A stretch of 23,741 bases of DNA, taken from positions 1-23,741 of IMG/VR virus record IMGVR_UViG_3300036792_000085; one strand, given 5' to 3'. Below the pieces are notes generated by a model. It was not told the origin of the DNA. It saw only the letters and a list, made by a program, of their open reading frames with translations, and made no database searches. The translations under genes and the position numbers were made by a program. Positions 5,778 through 13,336 of the stretch are shown piece by piece; position 1 is the first letter of the stretch, and each line of letters starts with the position of its first letter. Origin of the DNA: a virus.

Positions 5778-5872
5778 GCGACCTTGTCCTCGTGGTGCTG
5801 GCCGTCATTCCGGCCGGCATCGCGCCCGGCGCTGGCGTCGCGTACCTCTGGTCGCGCTGTTTCGATCCCTAA
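5774..5872 (+). CDS. 32-residue membrane peptide
   Basis: A small frame starting at ATG 5774, overlapping the stop of the immunity gene (ATGA) and ending at TAA 5870-5872, whose last bases begin the terminator stem. The peptide has one hydrophobic segment (LVLVVLAVIPAGIAPGAGVAYLW) and ends SRCFDP. Third positions are nearly all G or C, as in the genes upstream. Coupling to the immunity gene suggests it may be an accessory membrane partner. No family is recognised and it is too short for homology by eye. Confidence 0.6.
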   Translation: MSDLVLVVLAVIPAGIAPGAGVAYLWSRCFDP

Positions 5873-5895
5873 AGCCCGCTTCGGCGGGCTTTTTT
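5871..5895 (+). terminator. Rho-independent terminator of the second rightward block
   Basis: AAAGCCCGC (5871-5879) pairs with GCGGGCTTT (5884-5892) around a TTCG tetraloop, followed by T to 5895. It overlaps the stop codon of the 32-residue peptide gene. Its stem is nearly identical to that of the terminator at 3976-4006. Confidence 0.93.
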
Positions 5896-6061
5896 GCGTC
5901 TGGACGTCCTGCGTGACGATTCGCGCCGGCGCGGATAGCGCCGGGGATCGCCAGAATCGCCCACGGGACGCCCGCGCGTGCCGGCCGCTATGGTAGTAGC
6001 GGCCCCCCGGTGCGCGAACGCCCCTGCGGCGCCAGAATCACGACACGCGAGTCAGTTCATC
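5896..6061 (+). other. Gene-free hairpin-rich stretch between two terminators
   Basis: No credible coding frame is visible. CCGGCGC/GCGCCGG form a 7-bp stem (5926-5932, 5938-5944) and GGCCGCTA/TAGCGGCC an 8-bp stem (5983-5990, 5997-6004). CGCCAGAATC occurs twice as a direct repeat (5949-5958 and 6030-6039). With its own terminator at 6062-6091 this could be a small RNA gene, though no good promoter is seen. Confidence 0.35.
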
Positions 6062-6091
6062 GCCCGCCCTGTGACAGGGGCGGGCTTTTTT
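6062..6091 (+). terminator. Strong rightward terminator at the convergence point
   Basis: GCCCGCCC (6062-6069) pairs with GGGCGGGC (6078-6085), followed by TTTTTT (6086-6091). The T-tract is on the + strand, so it stops rightward transcription before it runs antisense into the late operon. Read on the - strand no T-tract follows the stem, so it is not a good terminator for the late genes. Confidence 0.9.
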
Positions 6092-6107
6092 GTCTCTGGC
6101 GCCCGCG

Positions 6108-6305
6108 CTAGTGATGTTCTTCGTCGACCTCACCGGCTGTCGCGCTGTCGTCCTCGACCGTCTCCAGTTCGCGCAGTTCGATGATGCCGCCCGTCGCCTC
6201 GAGTTCGGCCTCGTCGCCCGCCTCGATCTGCGAGTCGTTCACGGTGTCGTGGTCGATGATCACGCGGATCGGGTGGGCTCCCGTGTTGCTGATGGTCACG
6301 TTCAT
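6108..6305 (-). CDS. Small acidic hypothetical protein
   Basis: A 65-residue, strongly acidic protein, the last visible gene of the leftward operon. It begins MNVTISNTGAHPIRVIIDHD and continues with beta-like, Glu-rich sequence (EAGDEAELEATGGIIELRELE), ending in an acidic tail with EEHH. The fold may be a small beta-sandwich or hairpin; no family is recognised. The start at 6305 has AAGGAG a few bases upstream and overlaps the stop of the preceding gene (ATGA). No clear leftward terminator follows. Being late and beyond the fibre genes, it could be a decoration or accessory virion protein, but this is a guess. Confidence 0.75.
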   Translation of the reverse strand: MNVTISNTGAHPIRVIIDHDTVNDSQIEAGDEAELEATGGIIELRELETVEDDSATAGEVDEEHH

Positions 6306-6601
6306 TTGCTGTCTCCTTGGGTTGAACGGTTCGGGACTGGCTGCGGTATTGATGCGGGTTGCGGTGTCGATGCAGGCGGCGGAAGTCCTTTCCGCGGCCT
6401 CGGCGGCAGCACTGGCCGGATCGAGGCATCGCTCGCCTCGACCCGCGCGAAACACAGGATGAAGCAGGACGGCTGCCACGCGCTCGCGTGCGGCGGCGCG
6501 TGATCGCCCGCGCAGCTGGTCAGCACAAGCATGAGGAGGAGCACGCCGAAAACGATCACCATGGCGAGATAGAACACGCGGCGCGCGGTCTGCGGGTTCA
6601 T
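6302..6601 (-). CDS. Proline-rich lipoprotein or membrane-anchored protein
   Basis: A 99-residue protein with a long hydrophobic N-terminus (VFYLAMVIVFGVLLLMLVL) leading to a lipobox-like LTSC at residues 27-30. The rest is extracytoplasmic and proline-rich towards the end (PVLPPRPRKGLPPPASTPQ, then PASIPQPVPN). Outer-membrane spanins of the Rz1 type are short proline-rich lipoproteins, so a role in lysis is conceivable, but no Rz-like partner or other lysis gene is nearby. It could equally be a surface-modifying lipoprotein. The start at 6601 overlaps the chaperone stop (ATGA), and the stop overlaps the next start in the same way. Confidence 0.7.
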   Translation of the reverse strand: MNPQTARRVFYLAMVIVFGVLLLMLVLTSCAGDHAPPHASAWQPSCFILCFARVEASDASIRPVLPPRPRKGLPPPASTPQPASIPQPVPNRSTQGDSK

Positions 6602-7002
6602 GGCTTCACCGGCCATTGCACGGACGCCGGAAAGCCGGGTTGCTGGGGTACGTCGCGCAGCGCCTGCCGGTAGGCGCGCGCTTTCTTCTCTGCTTCGATA
6701 TCGCCGGTATCGCTCGCACGCGCCACCATATGATCGGCTTCCTGAAGCATCAGATAGCGCCTGTCGCGTGCGGCCTTCGCGGCTTCGTCCGTGAGGCACG
6801 CGGTGCCGTGCTTTGCCCATAGCGCCGCGATCTCGTCGGCGGATGGCTGCGGCCTGTCCGTCTCCCACTTCATGATGAAGGCTTCATCGGCCTGTTCGAA
6901 GGTCTTGCCATGCACCGGGTGCCCGGCCAGAAAATCGCGCCCGTGCTGCAGGTCCGGGTAAAGCTGCCGGATGCAATAGATCAGTTGATCGCCTGAAAGC
7001 AT
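6598..7002 (-). CDS. Tail fibre assembly chaperone-like protein
   Basis: A 134-residue protein directly downstream of the tail fibre gene. The C-terminal part has the look of phage tail-fibre assembly proteins (XkdW and DUF4376 types): a helix AARDRRYLMLQEADHMVARA, then KKARAYRQALRDVPQQPGFP and the terminal VQWPVKP. The 'YRQALRD-P-QPGFP-W-P-KP' ending recurs in that group. The N-terminal part (MLSGDQLIYCIRQLYPDL) is less familiar. It would help fold or attach the fibre and act in the cytoplasm. The start lies nine bases after the fibre stop, with only a weak GGCGG ribosome site. Confidence 0.8.
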   Translation of the reverse strand: MLSGDQLIYCIRQLYPDLQHGRDFLAGHPVHGKTFEQADEAFIMKWETDRPQPSADEIAALWAKHGTACLTDEAAKAARDRRYLMLQEADHMVARASDTGDIEAEKKARAYRQALRDVPQQPGFPASVQWPVKP

Positions 7003-7011
7003 GATGGCCGC

Positions 7012-7992
7012 CTATCCGTTATAGGGGTCCGCTACAAAGACCTTGATGCTGGTCCATTGCCCGTCGCCGCTACCCTGCAATCCACCCAGCACCCACGGGC
7101 TCGAAGCCATCCCCGTATTCGCGCCGATGGTGCCGATCTGGATCAGCCCCGCGCCCCAATAGGTAGATGCGCCGCGATAGGACTTGTTGCTCAGGTCCGA
7201 ATACAGATTCTTGCCCGGCACGCCATTGCCGACATGATTTCCATCGTTGTTGATCGTGGTGTAGCCATTCCCGATGCTCAGCCCGCCCACGAGACTGATA
7301 GAACCCGTATCCGAGATAAAGCATGGAACCGAGTTATAGGCATTGTTGACGAACTCGACGCCGCCGTTGCCGGCCGAGCCACCGCGAACAAACATGCGGT
7401 AACCACCCGCACCGCTAAACACGGTTTCACCGCATCCGGCTTGCGGGCACCCGGGCCCGTAGTTGAGATACACCCGGCCGTTGTGCGTAAAATCGCTGTT
7501 CGCATCAACGTGCCCGGTAAGTGTTGTCGCGCCGGTTTTCGGATTGACCGCGAGCACCCATTGATTGCCGGCCGTATTGGTGAAGCCTATGTAGGGGGTA
7601 ACCGGGTCATTGCTAAGGAAGCCGACGGTCTTCGCGGCCGAATCGGTGAAGGTGACATTCGCGCCGCCCTGCAGGACCAGATTGCCCGTCATGGTGTCGC
7701 CGGTCTTGCTCACCTTGGTGTTGGCGTTCGTGTTGGCGTTGCCGACCGCGGTGCGAAGGTCCCCAAGGAAGTCATCGAGCGGCCCGATATTCACCCACGC
7801 ATCGTTGGCATTGGTGCGGCGCTTGAGCCGGTTCGCGGTTGTGTCGCCCCACATCATGCCGGGATACATCTCGGCCGGCTGATTGGGTCCGCAGTTGTCC
7901 CCGAGGATGGCGAGCACGATGGCGTTCAGCTGCGTGCGCATGTCCAGCCCTGACGGATGGGCCGGAACCTGATAGCTCAGAACCTGTGTCAT
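7012..7992 (-). CDS. Tail fibre / receptor-binding protein
   Basis: A 326-residue protein between the J homologue and a fibre chaperone. The N-terminal 75 residues (from MTQVLSYQVPAHPSGLDMR) contain MMWGDTTANRLKRRTNANDAWVNIG, a small segment common in fibre N-termini. SKTGDTMTGNLVLQGG near residue 95 is the classical tail-fibre repeat motif preceding beta-structured shafts. The C-terminal 200 residues are Gly-, Asn- and Ser-rich and beta-like, the part expected to bind the host surface. Cysteines in GCPQAGCGET are unusual for such a shaft. GGGAG lies seven bases before the start at 7992, and the start overlaps the J stop (ATGA). No intramolecular chaperone domain is seen. Confidence 0.85.
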   Translation of the reverse strand: MTQVLSYQVPAHPSGLDMRTQLNAIVLAILGDNCGPNQPAEMYPGMMWGDTTANRLKRRTNANDAWVNIGPLDDFLGDLRTAVGNANTNANTKVSKTGDTMTGNLVLQGGANVTFTDSAAKTVGFLSNDPVTPYIGFTNTAGNQWVLAVNPKTGATTLTGHVDANSDFTHNGRVYLNYGPGCPQAGCGETVFSGAGGYRMFVRGGSAGNGGVEFVNNAYNSVPCFISDTGSISLVGGLSIGNGYTTINNDGNHVGNGVPGKNLYSDLSNKSYRGASTYWGAGLIQIGTIGANTGMASSPWVLGGLQGSGDGQWTSIKVFVADPYNG

Positions 7993-10900
7993 GTTTCCAC
8001 TCCCGTGATCAGTTCGCGCGTGCTCAATACCGCGTCGCTGTCGAGGCCGAGCAGCCTCATATAACCCAGGCCGTCGAGGTCGGTATGCTCGTATCCATAG
8101 CCGCGTGCGATCCAGTCACAGGTCTTGCCGATGCCCGTGCCGGACGAGTTCTGGAACTGGATCGTGAAGCCGCGTGCGCTCTGGTTCGTGATCGCCCACT
8201 TGTCGCCGCTCGCGAGTCCCTGGGCAACGATGCTGATGGCGGGCGCATCCTTGAACGGCACCGTGAAGGTGATGACGGTACCGCCCGTCGCAATCGTGAC
8301 GTTGTTGCGGCTCTCGATGCGGTCGGGCACATCGACGGTCGCCCCCAGCGAGACGATACCTATGCCGGTAATATCGTCGGGCACCTGCACCAGCAGCGCG
8401 AACTTCGCGGCGCGGAACGTCAGGTCCGCCACCAGCAGCCGCGTCCATGGCGACCAGTCGCTGGCGGTGGCGCTCGCCGGGTCGACGTTGGTCTGCGTCA
8501 CCATCACGACCGCGCCCCCTTCGTCGATCTTGCTGCCGTCCACGTCGACCCGCGCATCGAAGTCGGGCCACTCGTCCACATCGTCCAGCAGGTTGTACAC
8601 CGCGCCGTCGATAAAGGACGTACAGCGCACCGTGTACACCTTGCCCATGTCGATGCCATGGTCAAAGTAATACGCGCCCTGTGTCGAGACAGCGTGTCCG
8701 GTGCCGGGGTCCTGTGCGAGGTAGAGCACGCCCGTACGCACCACCATGTTGACCTTCTGGCCGGCATAGCCGGGGTCCTGTTCGAGCGTGGCGATCAGGT
8801 TGTAGTCGCGCAGCGGCCCGGTCGTGCTGACGATATAGGCGGGATTGACCGAGTAGGCCCCGGACGAGTTGACGAACTTGCCGAGGTACGTGCCCTTCAT
8901 CAGCACCACATAGCCGTTACTCTGTCCACCGGGAAAGCGGGCGATCTCGTTGCATTCTTCCCACGTCAGCAGCGTGGACATCTTCGCGTTGTAGCGCACC
9001 ACCACGTTACCGCCCACGATCACATCGAGGTCGGTCGCCGGCAGCCATGTGAGATTCGCGCTGTCGCTGATGATGTCCAGCTGGAACCCGCGCATGTCGC
9101 CGGGCGGCATGTTCAGCGCGCGCAGCTGCGCCGTGATCGAGGCGGGACCGCTACGCACGCCAATGCTGTTGAAGGCCCACACCGTGAAGTACCACACGCC
9201 CTCCTGCGTCGGCTGGATATCGATGCTGCTGGAGAACACGTTCTCGACATAGACCGGCGTGCCCGCCTCGAACTGCCACGAGACCGCGTAGCGCACGGCA
9301 CCGAGTGGGGCAAGCCACGAGAAAGTGGCGCGCGCGCCGATCACCACGGGACTCACCTGATACTTCGACTCGGTGATATTGAGTTCGGTCGGCGGGCTGA
9401 TCGAGAACGGATCGATGATCGAGACAGGCGGCAGCTGGAGCGCGATGTCCTGCTCGATGGCCGCGAACTTCGACGGGTTATAGGCAATGCCCGAGATCTC
9501 GATGTTGCCGTCCTCGTCCTCGGCCACGCTGATACAGCGCCACTGTTCCAGTTGCAGGTTAGAGCCCGCGACCGCCCACGGTCCCATCACCATCGGCGGC
9601 AGGCTGAAGGGCGGCGAGACCATCAGCGAGGTCTGCACGCCGCTGGCGTTATTCACGGTGCGCGATTCCCATGCGCCATCGACACGCATGATCGCGAGCG
9701 TATAGAACACGCCACTCTGAAACGTAATCGGCGCATCGATCCCGATCTGGTTCACGTCGCCGCCCGTGATCCGGCCGCCGTAGCGCACGCCCGCGCGCAC
9801 GGGATCGGTCGTATAGAAGATGTCGCCCGGCCGCGCGAAGGCGGCATTGATCCCCGTCCTGAAGGTGACGGTCTCGCTCAGGAACTTCTCGGTGAGCAGC
9901 GCCCACTTGCCGATGCGGTGCGCCTGTCCGCGCGAGGTACAGCCGAAGGCCGTGATCTGCAGTTCGCGGATGCCCCATTGCGTGATCGCGTCCGCGTCCT
10001 CGACGTACTCGATCTCCTGCTGGTAGCGCGTGGCCGGATTGTTCCACGTCACCAGCGCGGTCGTGTGCCGCTGGTTCAGCGGCGTGCCCGTATAGCTGAA
10101 AGCCCCGTCGACCACGTTCGCGGTGTTGTAGATCGTGACCGGATCATCCGGCATGTCGGCACTGAAGGTGAGCGTGCCGCCGCTCCAGAAGATCAGCCCG
10201 TTGAAGATCGAGGCGAACTGCTGGAGCAGCGCAATCGCGTCACTGCGTGCCTGGATGTAGCAGTTGCAGGTATAGCGCGGTTCCCAGCCGCCATAGCCAT
10301 CCGGCACCATCGCATCGCAGTACTGGCCGATGGTGTAGAGCGTCCACTTGTCGACCAGCGATGGCGACAGGTACGCACCCAGCCCGAAGCGCTCGGTCGT
10401 CGCGAGATCGAAGATGATCCATGCCGGGTTGTCGCTCCACGCGATTTTGAACGTGCCATCCCAGATGCCGCTATAGGTGCGCGAGGCCGGATCATAGTTC
10501 GAGGGCACCTGGATGCGGCGCATCCGGCAGTCGAACGAGAGTTTCGGAATCGACTTGAAAGTCGAGGCGTCGATCTGCACCCCGCACACGGCCGAGTACG
10601 GATACATGAGGGTGGAATCGACGATCTCGGTCAGCGACTCCCAGTTGAACTTGTCCTGCACGTTCACGGTGGTCGAGTCGGGCGTGAGCCGCCGTACGCG
10701 GATATCGTACGTGCCGCCCACGATGCCGAAGCGCGCCAGCGAGAGCCGGTACGAGCGCTGGTAGCGGCTGGTGGTCTTGCCGCTCACGGTATCGACGTAC
10801 ATCTGCACCCAGCCGCCGCTATTGCGCTGCAGGTCGATAGCCAGCTGCACGGTGGTGCCGTTGATGTCGCCCGTGGTCGGGTTCGTGCTGGTCATCACCG

Positions 10901-11312
10901 GAAAGCCGAGCGTCACGCGGATCGCGGTCACGTTCGGATTGGTGATCGTGCGCACCACGGGCGCGGCCGCGGTCACGGCGACACCGACCGGGCTCTCGTC
11001 CTCGGCCGCCGAGAAGCCAGGGATCGGCGTCTGGTTCGGCAGCCCCGTGCGCCAGTCGATGCCCGCGCCGTTGAAGTTCCACGTGCCGTCCGCATTGGCG
11101 AGGGGCGTGTCGTCGCAATAGATGCCCTGTGCGCCGCCCACGATGGCATCGATCTCGCCCTCGCACAGCACGTTGATCACCCGCGCGTACTGGACCGACA
11201 CGAGCGAGTCGGGTGCCTCGACCGGCGCGCGCGCCGAACCGCCACCGCCGCCGCCCTTGCCACCACCGCCGCCCGAGCCGGTGACGAACGGAATCAGGTC
11301 GCGTGTGCCCAT
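7989..11312 (-). CDS. J: Tail tip / host specificity protein, lambda J-like
   Basis: A 1107-residue homologue of lambda gpJ, the trimeric central tail-tip protein. After a flexible Gly-rich segment (GSGGGGGKGGGGGG) comes the typical J N-terminus: SVQYARVINVLCEGEIDAIV, YCDDTPLANADGTWNF, then ITNPNVTAIRVTLGFP and RYQRSYRLSLA. The middle holds LQQFASIFNGLIFWSGGTL, typical of the J baseplate-like domains. Fibronectin-III-like repeats follow from about residue 650 (ATFSWLAPLGAVRYAVSWQ, WYFTVWAFNSIGVRSGPAS), as expected for the family. The C-terminal 150 residues differ from lambda and may carry the receptor contact or fibre attachment. Its ATG overlaps the I stop by one base. Confidence 0.95.
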   Translation of the reverse strand: MGTRDLIPFVTGSGGGGGKGGGGGGSARAPVEAPDSLVSVQYARVINVLCEGEIDAIVGGAQGIYCDDTPLANADGTWNFNGAGIDWRTGLPNQTPIPGFSAAEDESPVGVAVTAAAPVVRTITNPNVTAIRVTLGFPVMTSTNPTTGDINGTTVQLAIDLQRNSGGWVQMYVDTVSGKTTSRYQRSYRLSLARFGIVGGTYDIRVRRLTPDSTTVNVQDKFNWESLTEIVDSTLMYPYSAVCGVQIDASTFKSIPKLSFDCRMRRIQVPSNYDPASRTYSGIWDGTFKIAWSDNPAWIIFDLATTERFGLGAYLSPSLVDKWTLYTIGQYCDAMVPDGYGGWEPRYTCNCYIQARSDAIALLQQFASIFNGLIFWSGGTLTFSADMPDDPVTIYNTANVVDGAFSYTGTPLNQRHTTALVTWNNPATRYQQEIEYVEDADAITQWGIRELQITAFGCTSRGQAHRIGKWALLTEKFLSETVTFRTGINAAFARPGDIFYTTDPVRAGVRYGGRITGGDVNQIGIDAPITFQSGVFYTLAIMRVDGAWESRTVNNASGVQTSLMVSPPFSLPPMVMGPWAVAGSNLQLEQWRCISVAEDEDGNIEISGIAYNPSKFAAIEQDIALQLPPVSIIDPFSISPPTELNITESKYQVSPVVIGARATFSWLAPLGAVRYAVSWQFEAGTPVYVENVFSSSIDIQPTQEGVWYFTVWAFNSIGVRSGPASITAQLRALNMPPGDMRGFQLDIISDSANLTWLPATDLDVIVGGNVVVRYNAKMSTLLTWEECNEIARFPGGQSNGYVVLMKGTYLGKFVNSSGAYSVNPAYIVSTTGPLRDYNLIATLEQDPGYAGQKVNMVVRTGVLYLAQDPGTGHAVSTQGAYYFDHGIDMGKVYTVRCTSFIDGAVYNLLDDVDEWPDFDARVDVDGSKIDEGGAVVMVTQTNVDPASATASDWSPWTRLLVADLTFRAAKFALLVQVPDDITGIGIVSLGATVDVPDRIESRNNVTIATGGTVITFTVPFKDAPAISIVAQGLASGDKWAITNQSARGFTIQFQNSSGTGIGKTCDWIARGYGYEHTDLDGLGYMRLLGLDSDAVLSTRELITGVET

Positions 11313-11887
11313 CAGTTCACCACGATCTCGTTATTGGTCGAGAAGCCCACGCTGATCACCTGCGAGCCGATGATCATGCGCCCGTAACCGAGCGGCACGG
11401 GTCCGCCCTGGCCCATCGTGTTGACCGCGCCATCGAAGGCGAGGTTCGGCGTGTTGCCGGCCTGCTCGGGCGTGGCGTTGCCTGGCTGGCGCGGCGCGAG
11501 CAGCTGGGCGACGCCGCCCATCGTGAGCGCCAGCCCCATGCTGATCATCGCGGGGCCGAAGGCCGCGAACGCGGTGCCGCCCGTCAGGATGCCGACCGCC
11601 ACGAGGCCGATACCGGCAATGATCTTGCCGAATGCGCCCGCGCCCCCGATCAGCGGGACCACCTTCAGGATGCCGCCTGACTGCGGATAGCCGATGTCGT
11701 CGAGGTCGTAATCCTGATGAGGCCCGCGCACGAGAAACGGCTGCATGGCGTGCCGCTGGAAAAACGCGCGCAACCCCCTGATCTGCACACTCAGCGCGTG
11801 GATGGCTTCGGCCGGCGAGCGCACGTCGAGCACGAAGCGCCGCCCGAACTGCCGCCGCAGTTCGCCGTAGAAAATGACCGTGAGCAT
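11312..11887 (-). CDS. I: Tail assembly protein, lambda I-like
   Basis: A 191-residue protein of the lambda gpI family, needed for tail-tip assembly. The first 80 residues form a compact alpha/beta segment (VIFYGELRRQFGRRFVLDV, then GGILKVVPLIGGAG). A hydrophobic Gly/Ala-rich segment follows (IAGIGLVAVGILTGGTAFAAF, MISMGLALTMGGVA, about residues 89-127). The C-terminal part holds the conserved GPVPLGYGRMIIGSQVISVG shared across this family. AGGA lies about eight bases before the start at 11887. It sits between K and J as in lambda, with a 13-base gap to K. Confidence 0.92.
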   Translation of the reverse strand: MLTVIFYGELRRQFGRRFVLDVRSPAEAIHALSVQIRGLRAFFQRHAMQPFLVRGPHQDYDLDDIGYPQSGGILKVVPLIGGAGAFGKIIAGIGLVAVGILTGGTAFAAFGPAMISMGLALTMGGVAQLLAPRQPGNATPEQAGNTPNLAFDGAVNTMGQGGPVPLGYGRMIIGSQVISVGFSTNNEIVVN

Positions 11888-11900
11888 GGACGTGTTCCTC

Positions 11901-12647
11901 TCACATCAGGGACCGGTGCCGCAGCACGCCGGTCGTGCGGCGCTGGTAGAACTCCTGATACGCCTCGCGGCGCGACAGCTGGCCGATCAGGTGATGCAGC
12001 AGCACGCCATCGCCGAGATACACGGCCATGTGGTTTTCACGCGGCGCGCGGATATTCATCAGCACGAGGTCGCTCGCGCGCAGCGCATGGCGCGCATCCT
12101 CGAATGACGAGGCGATCTGCACGAACCCTTCGACCTCGAAGTTCTGCCGGTACAGGTCCGGCCCGTTCGCGCCTTCCCACCAGCCCCACGAGCGCGTGTA
12201 GTCGTTCAGGTGAATGCCGAGCGTCGCGTAGTAGTCACGCACCAGCGAGTAGCAGTCGTGGACGCGATGCACGAACGGGCGGCCGGTGAGCGGCGCGACA
12301 AAGCCGCTCGGGCCCGTCACGCACCACGTGCCGACCGGGTGGTTGACGATCAGCCACGGCAGGCCGCTCGCCTCGATGCCGGTAAGATCGGCCATCGACG
12401 GCTCGGGCGGCTCGAACACGTGCGAATGCACGATGGCGACGATTTCGCCCGCATCCTCGCAGCGCGCGTAACCGGTCGGGTCGATCACGAAGTGCTCGGT
12501 CTCGCGCGCAAGATTTTTACAGGCGAAGTAGGTCAGCTGGTGATCCGGCTCCTCGCGCACGGCGAGCCCGCATGCTTCGCGCGGCGCTTCGGCCTCGGCA
12601 TGAATGCGCACGTAGGGCACCAGCGGCGAAAGATCGGGCGTGTTCAT
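11901..12647 (-). CDS. K: Tail tip protease/hydrolase with JAMM and NlpC/P60 domains, lambda K-like
   Basis: A 248-residue two-domain protein of the lambda gpK family. The first domain is a JAB/MPN metalloprotease with Glu24 (EACGL) and a perfect zinc motif His74-x-His76-x7-Ser84-x2-Asp87. The second is an NlpC/P60 cysteine peptidase with nucleophile Cys132 (HDCYSLVRDYY), His206 (ENHMAVYLGDG) and a nearby histidine pair LLHHL as possible third residue. It probably trims tail proteins or opens peptidoglycan during DNA entry. The ATG at 12647 (MNTPDLSP) is chosen by family N-terminus and by overlap with the L stop (ATGA); the frame runs on upstream only as a shadow of L. Confidence 0.95.
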   Translation of the reverse strand: MNTPDLSPLVPYVRIHAEAEAPREACGLAVREEPDHQLTYFACKNLARETEHFVIDPTGYARCEDAGEIVAIVHSHVFEPPEPSMADLTGIEASGLPWLIVNHPVGTWCVTGPSGFVAPLTGRPFVHRVHDCYSLVRDYYATLGIHLNDYTRSWGWWEGANGPDLYRQNFEVEGFVQIASSFEDARHALRASDLVLMNIRAPRENHMAVYLGDGVLLHHLIGQLSRREAYQEFYQRRTTGVLRHRSLM

Positions 12648-13336
12648 CGATATTGCCCCGCGCCGGGGAATCCCCCATACGGCAGCCAGCCCGCGCCGAA
12701 ACGCAGCGTGCAGGACCTGAGCCGCTTGCCGCATGCGTCCTTCGCGGGGTCGCCGGTCGGGTTGTCGTTGATGTCAGCCACCGGCCCGCCCGCGTAGCCG
12801 CAGCCGTCGCCGCGATAGCGCCACGGGCACGAGTTGGTGATGACCTGCCGGCGCGGCAGCTGCACGCCCTGGACGTCGAAGGCGACGGCTAGCTCGAACT
12901 CGATCACGTCGAGCGATTCGTGGGTCTTCTGGTTGATGTAGAACACATCGTCCGCGAAGTGCTCGTTAGGGTTCGCGAGCGGATTGCCATCGGGAAAGTT
13001 CGCCGCATCGAGATAGCGGGCGAGCGTGCGCTTGCGGATCACGGCCGCGCCGACCATATCGCGATAGAGGCGGCACATGGCGCTGATGATGCCGGTGACG
13101 TTCGAGACGGCGAAGTGCGGGCGCGGCAGCGTGCCCTGCGCCTTCCACTCGAAGCCGGTCGCCTGCACCGGATAGCGCTGGTATGTAATGCCCTGCCAGA
13201 TCACGTCGGACGCGAGTGCGTTGGTGCCGGCGTGAAAGTACAGCACCGGCGCGCCGAACCGCGAGAGGTCGAGCACGAACAGTTCGATCACGGCACCGGG
13301 CGAAAGCTCCTGGATCGCGGCGACGAGCGTGCTCAT
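12644..13336 (-). CDS. L: Minor tail protein with Fe-S cysteine motif, lambda L-like
   Basis: A 230-residue homologue of lambda gpL, part of the tail tip. The N-terminus (LVAAIQELSPGAVIELFVLDL) and the following YFHAGTN, VIWQGITYQRYP and FEWKAQGTLPRP segments are typical. The C-terminal domain has four cysteines, at 170, 179, 202 and 209, with spacing C-x8-C-x22-C-x6-C. To my knowledge this equals the spacing of the 4Fe-4S ligands of lambda gpL. The start at 13336 has GAGGAGG seven bases upstream and overlaps the M stop (ATGA). The frame extends upstream to 13417 only as a shadow of M. Confidence 0.95.
   Translation of the reverse strand: MSTLVAAIQELSPGAVIELFVLDLSRFGAPVLYFHAGTNALASDVIWQGITYQRYPVQATGFEWKAQGTLPRPHFAVSNVTGIISAMCRLYRDMVGAAVIRKRTLARYLDAANFPDGNPLANPNEHFADDVFYINQKTHESLDVIEFELAVAFDVQGVQLPRRQVITNSCPWRYRGDGCGYAGGPVADINDNPTGDPAKDACGKRLRSCTLRFGAGWLPYGGFPGAGQYR

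Noticed and set aside
7839-11387. A 1182-codon open frame on the + strand opposite the J gene
   Set aside because: It uses the same triplet register as J on the opposite strand, where G/C-ending codons suppress stops. Its translation is rich in Arg, His and Asp with no domain, while J on the other strand is a clear family member.
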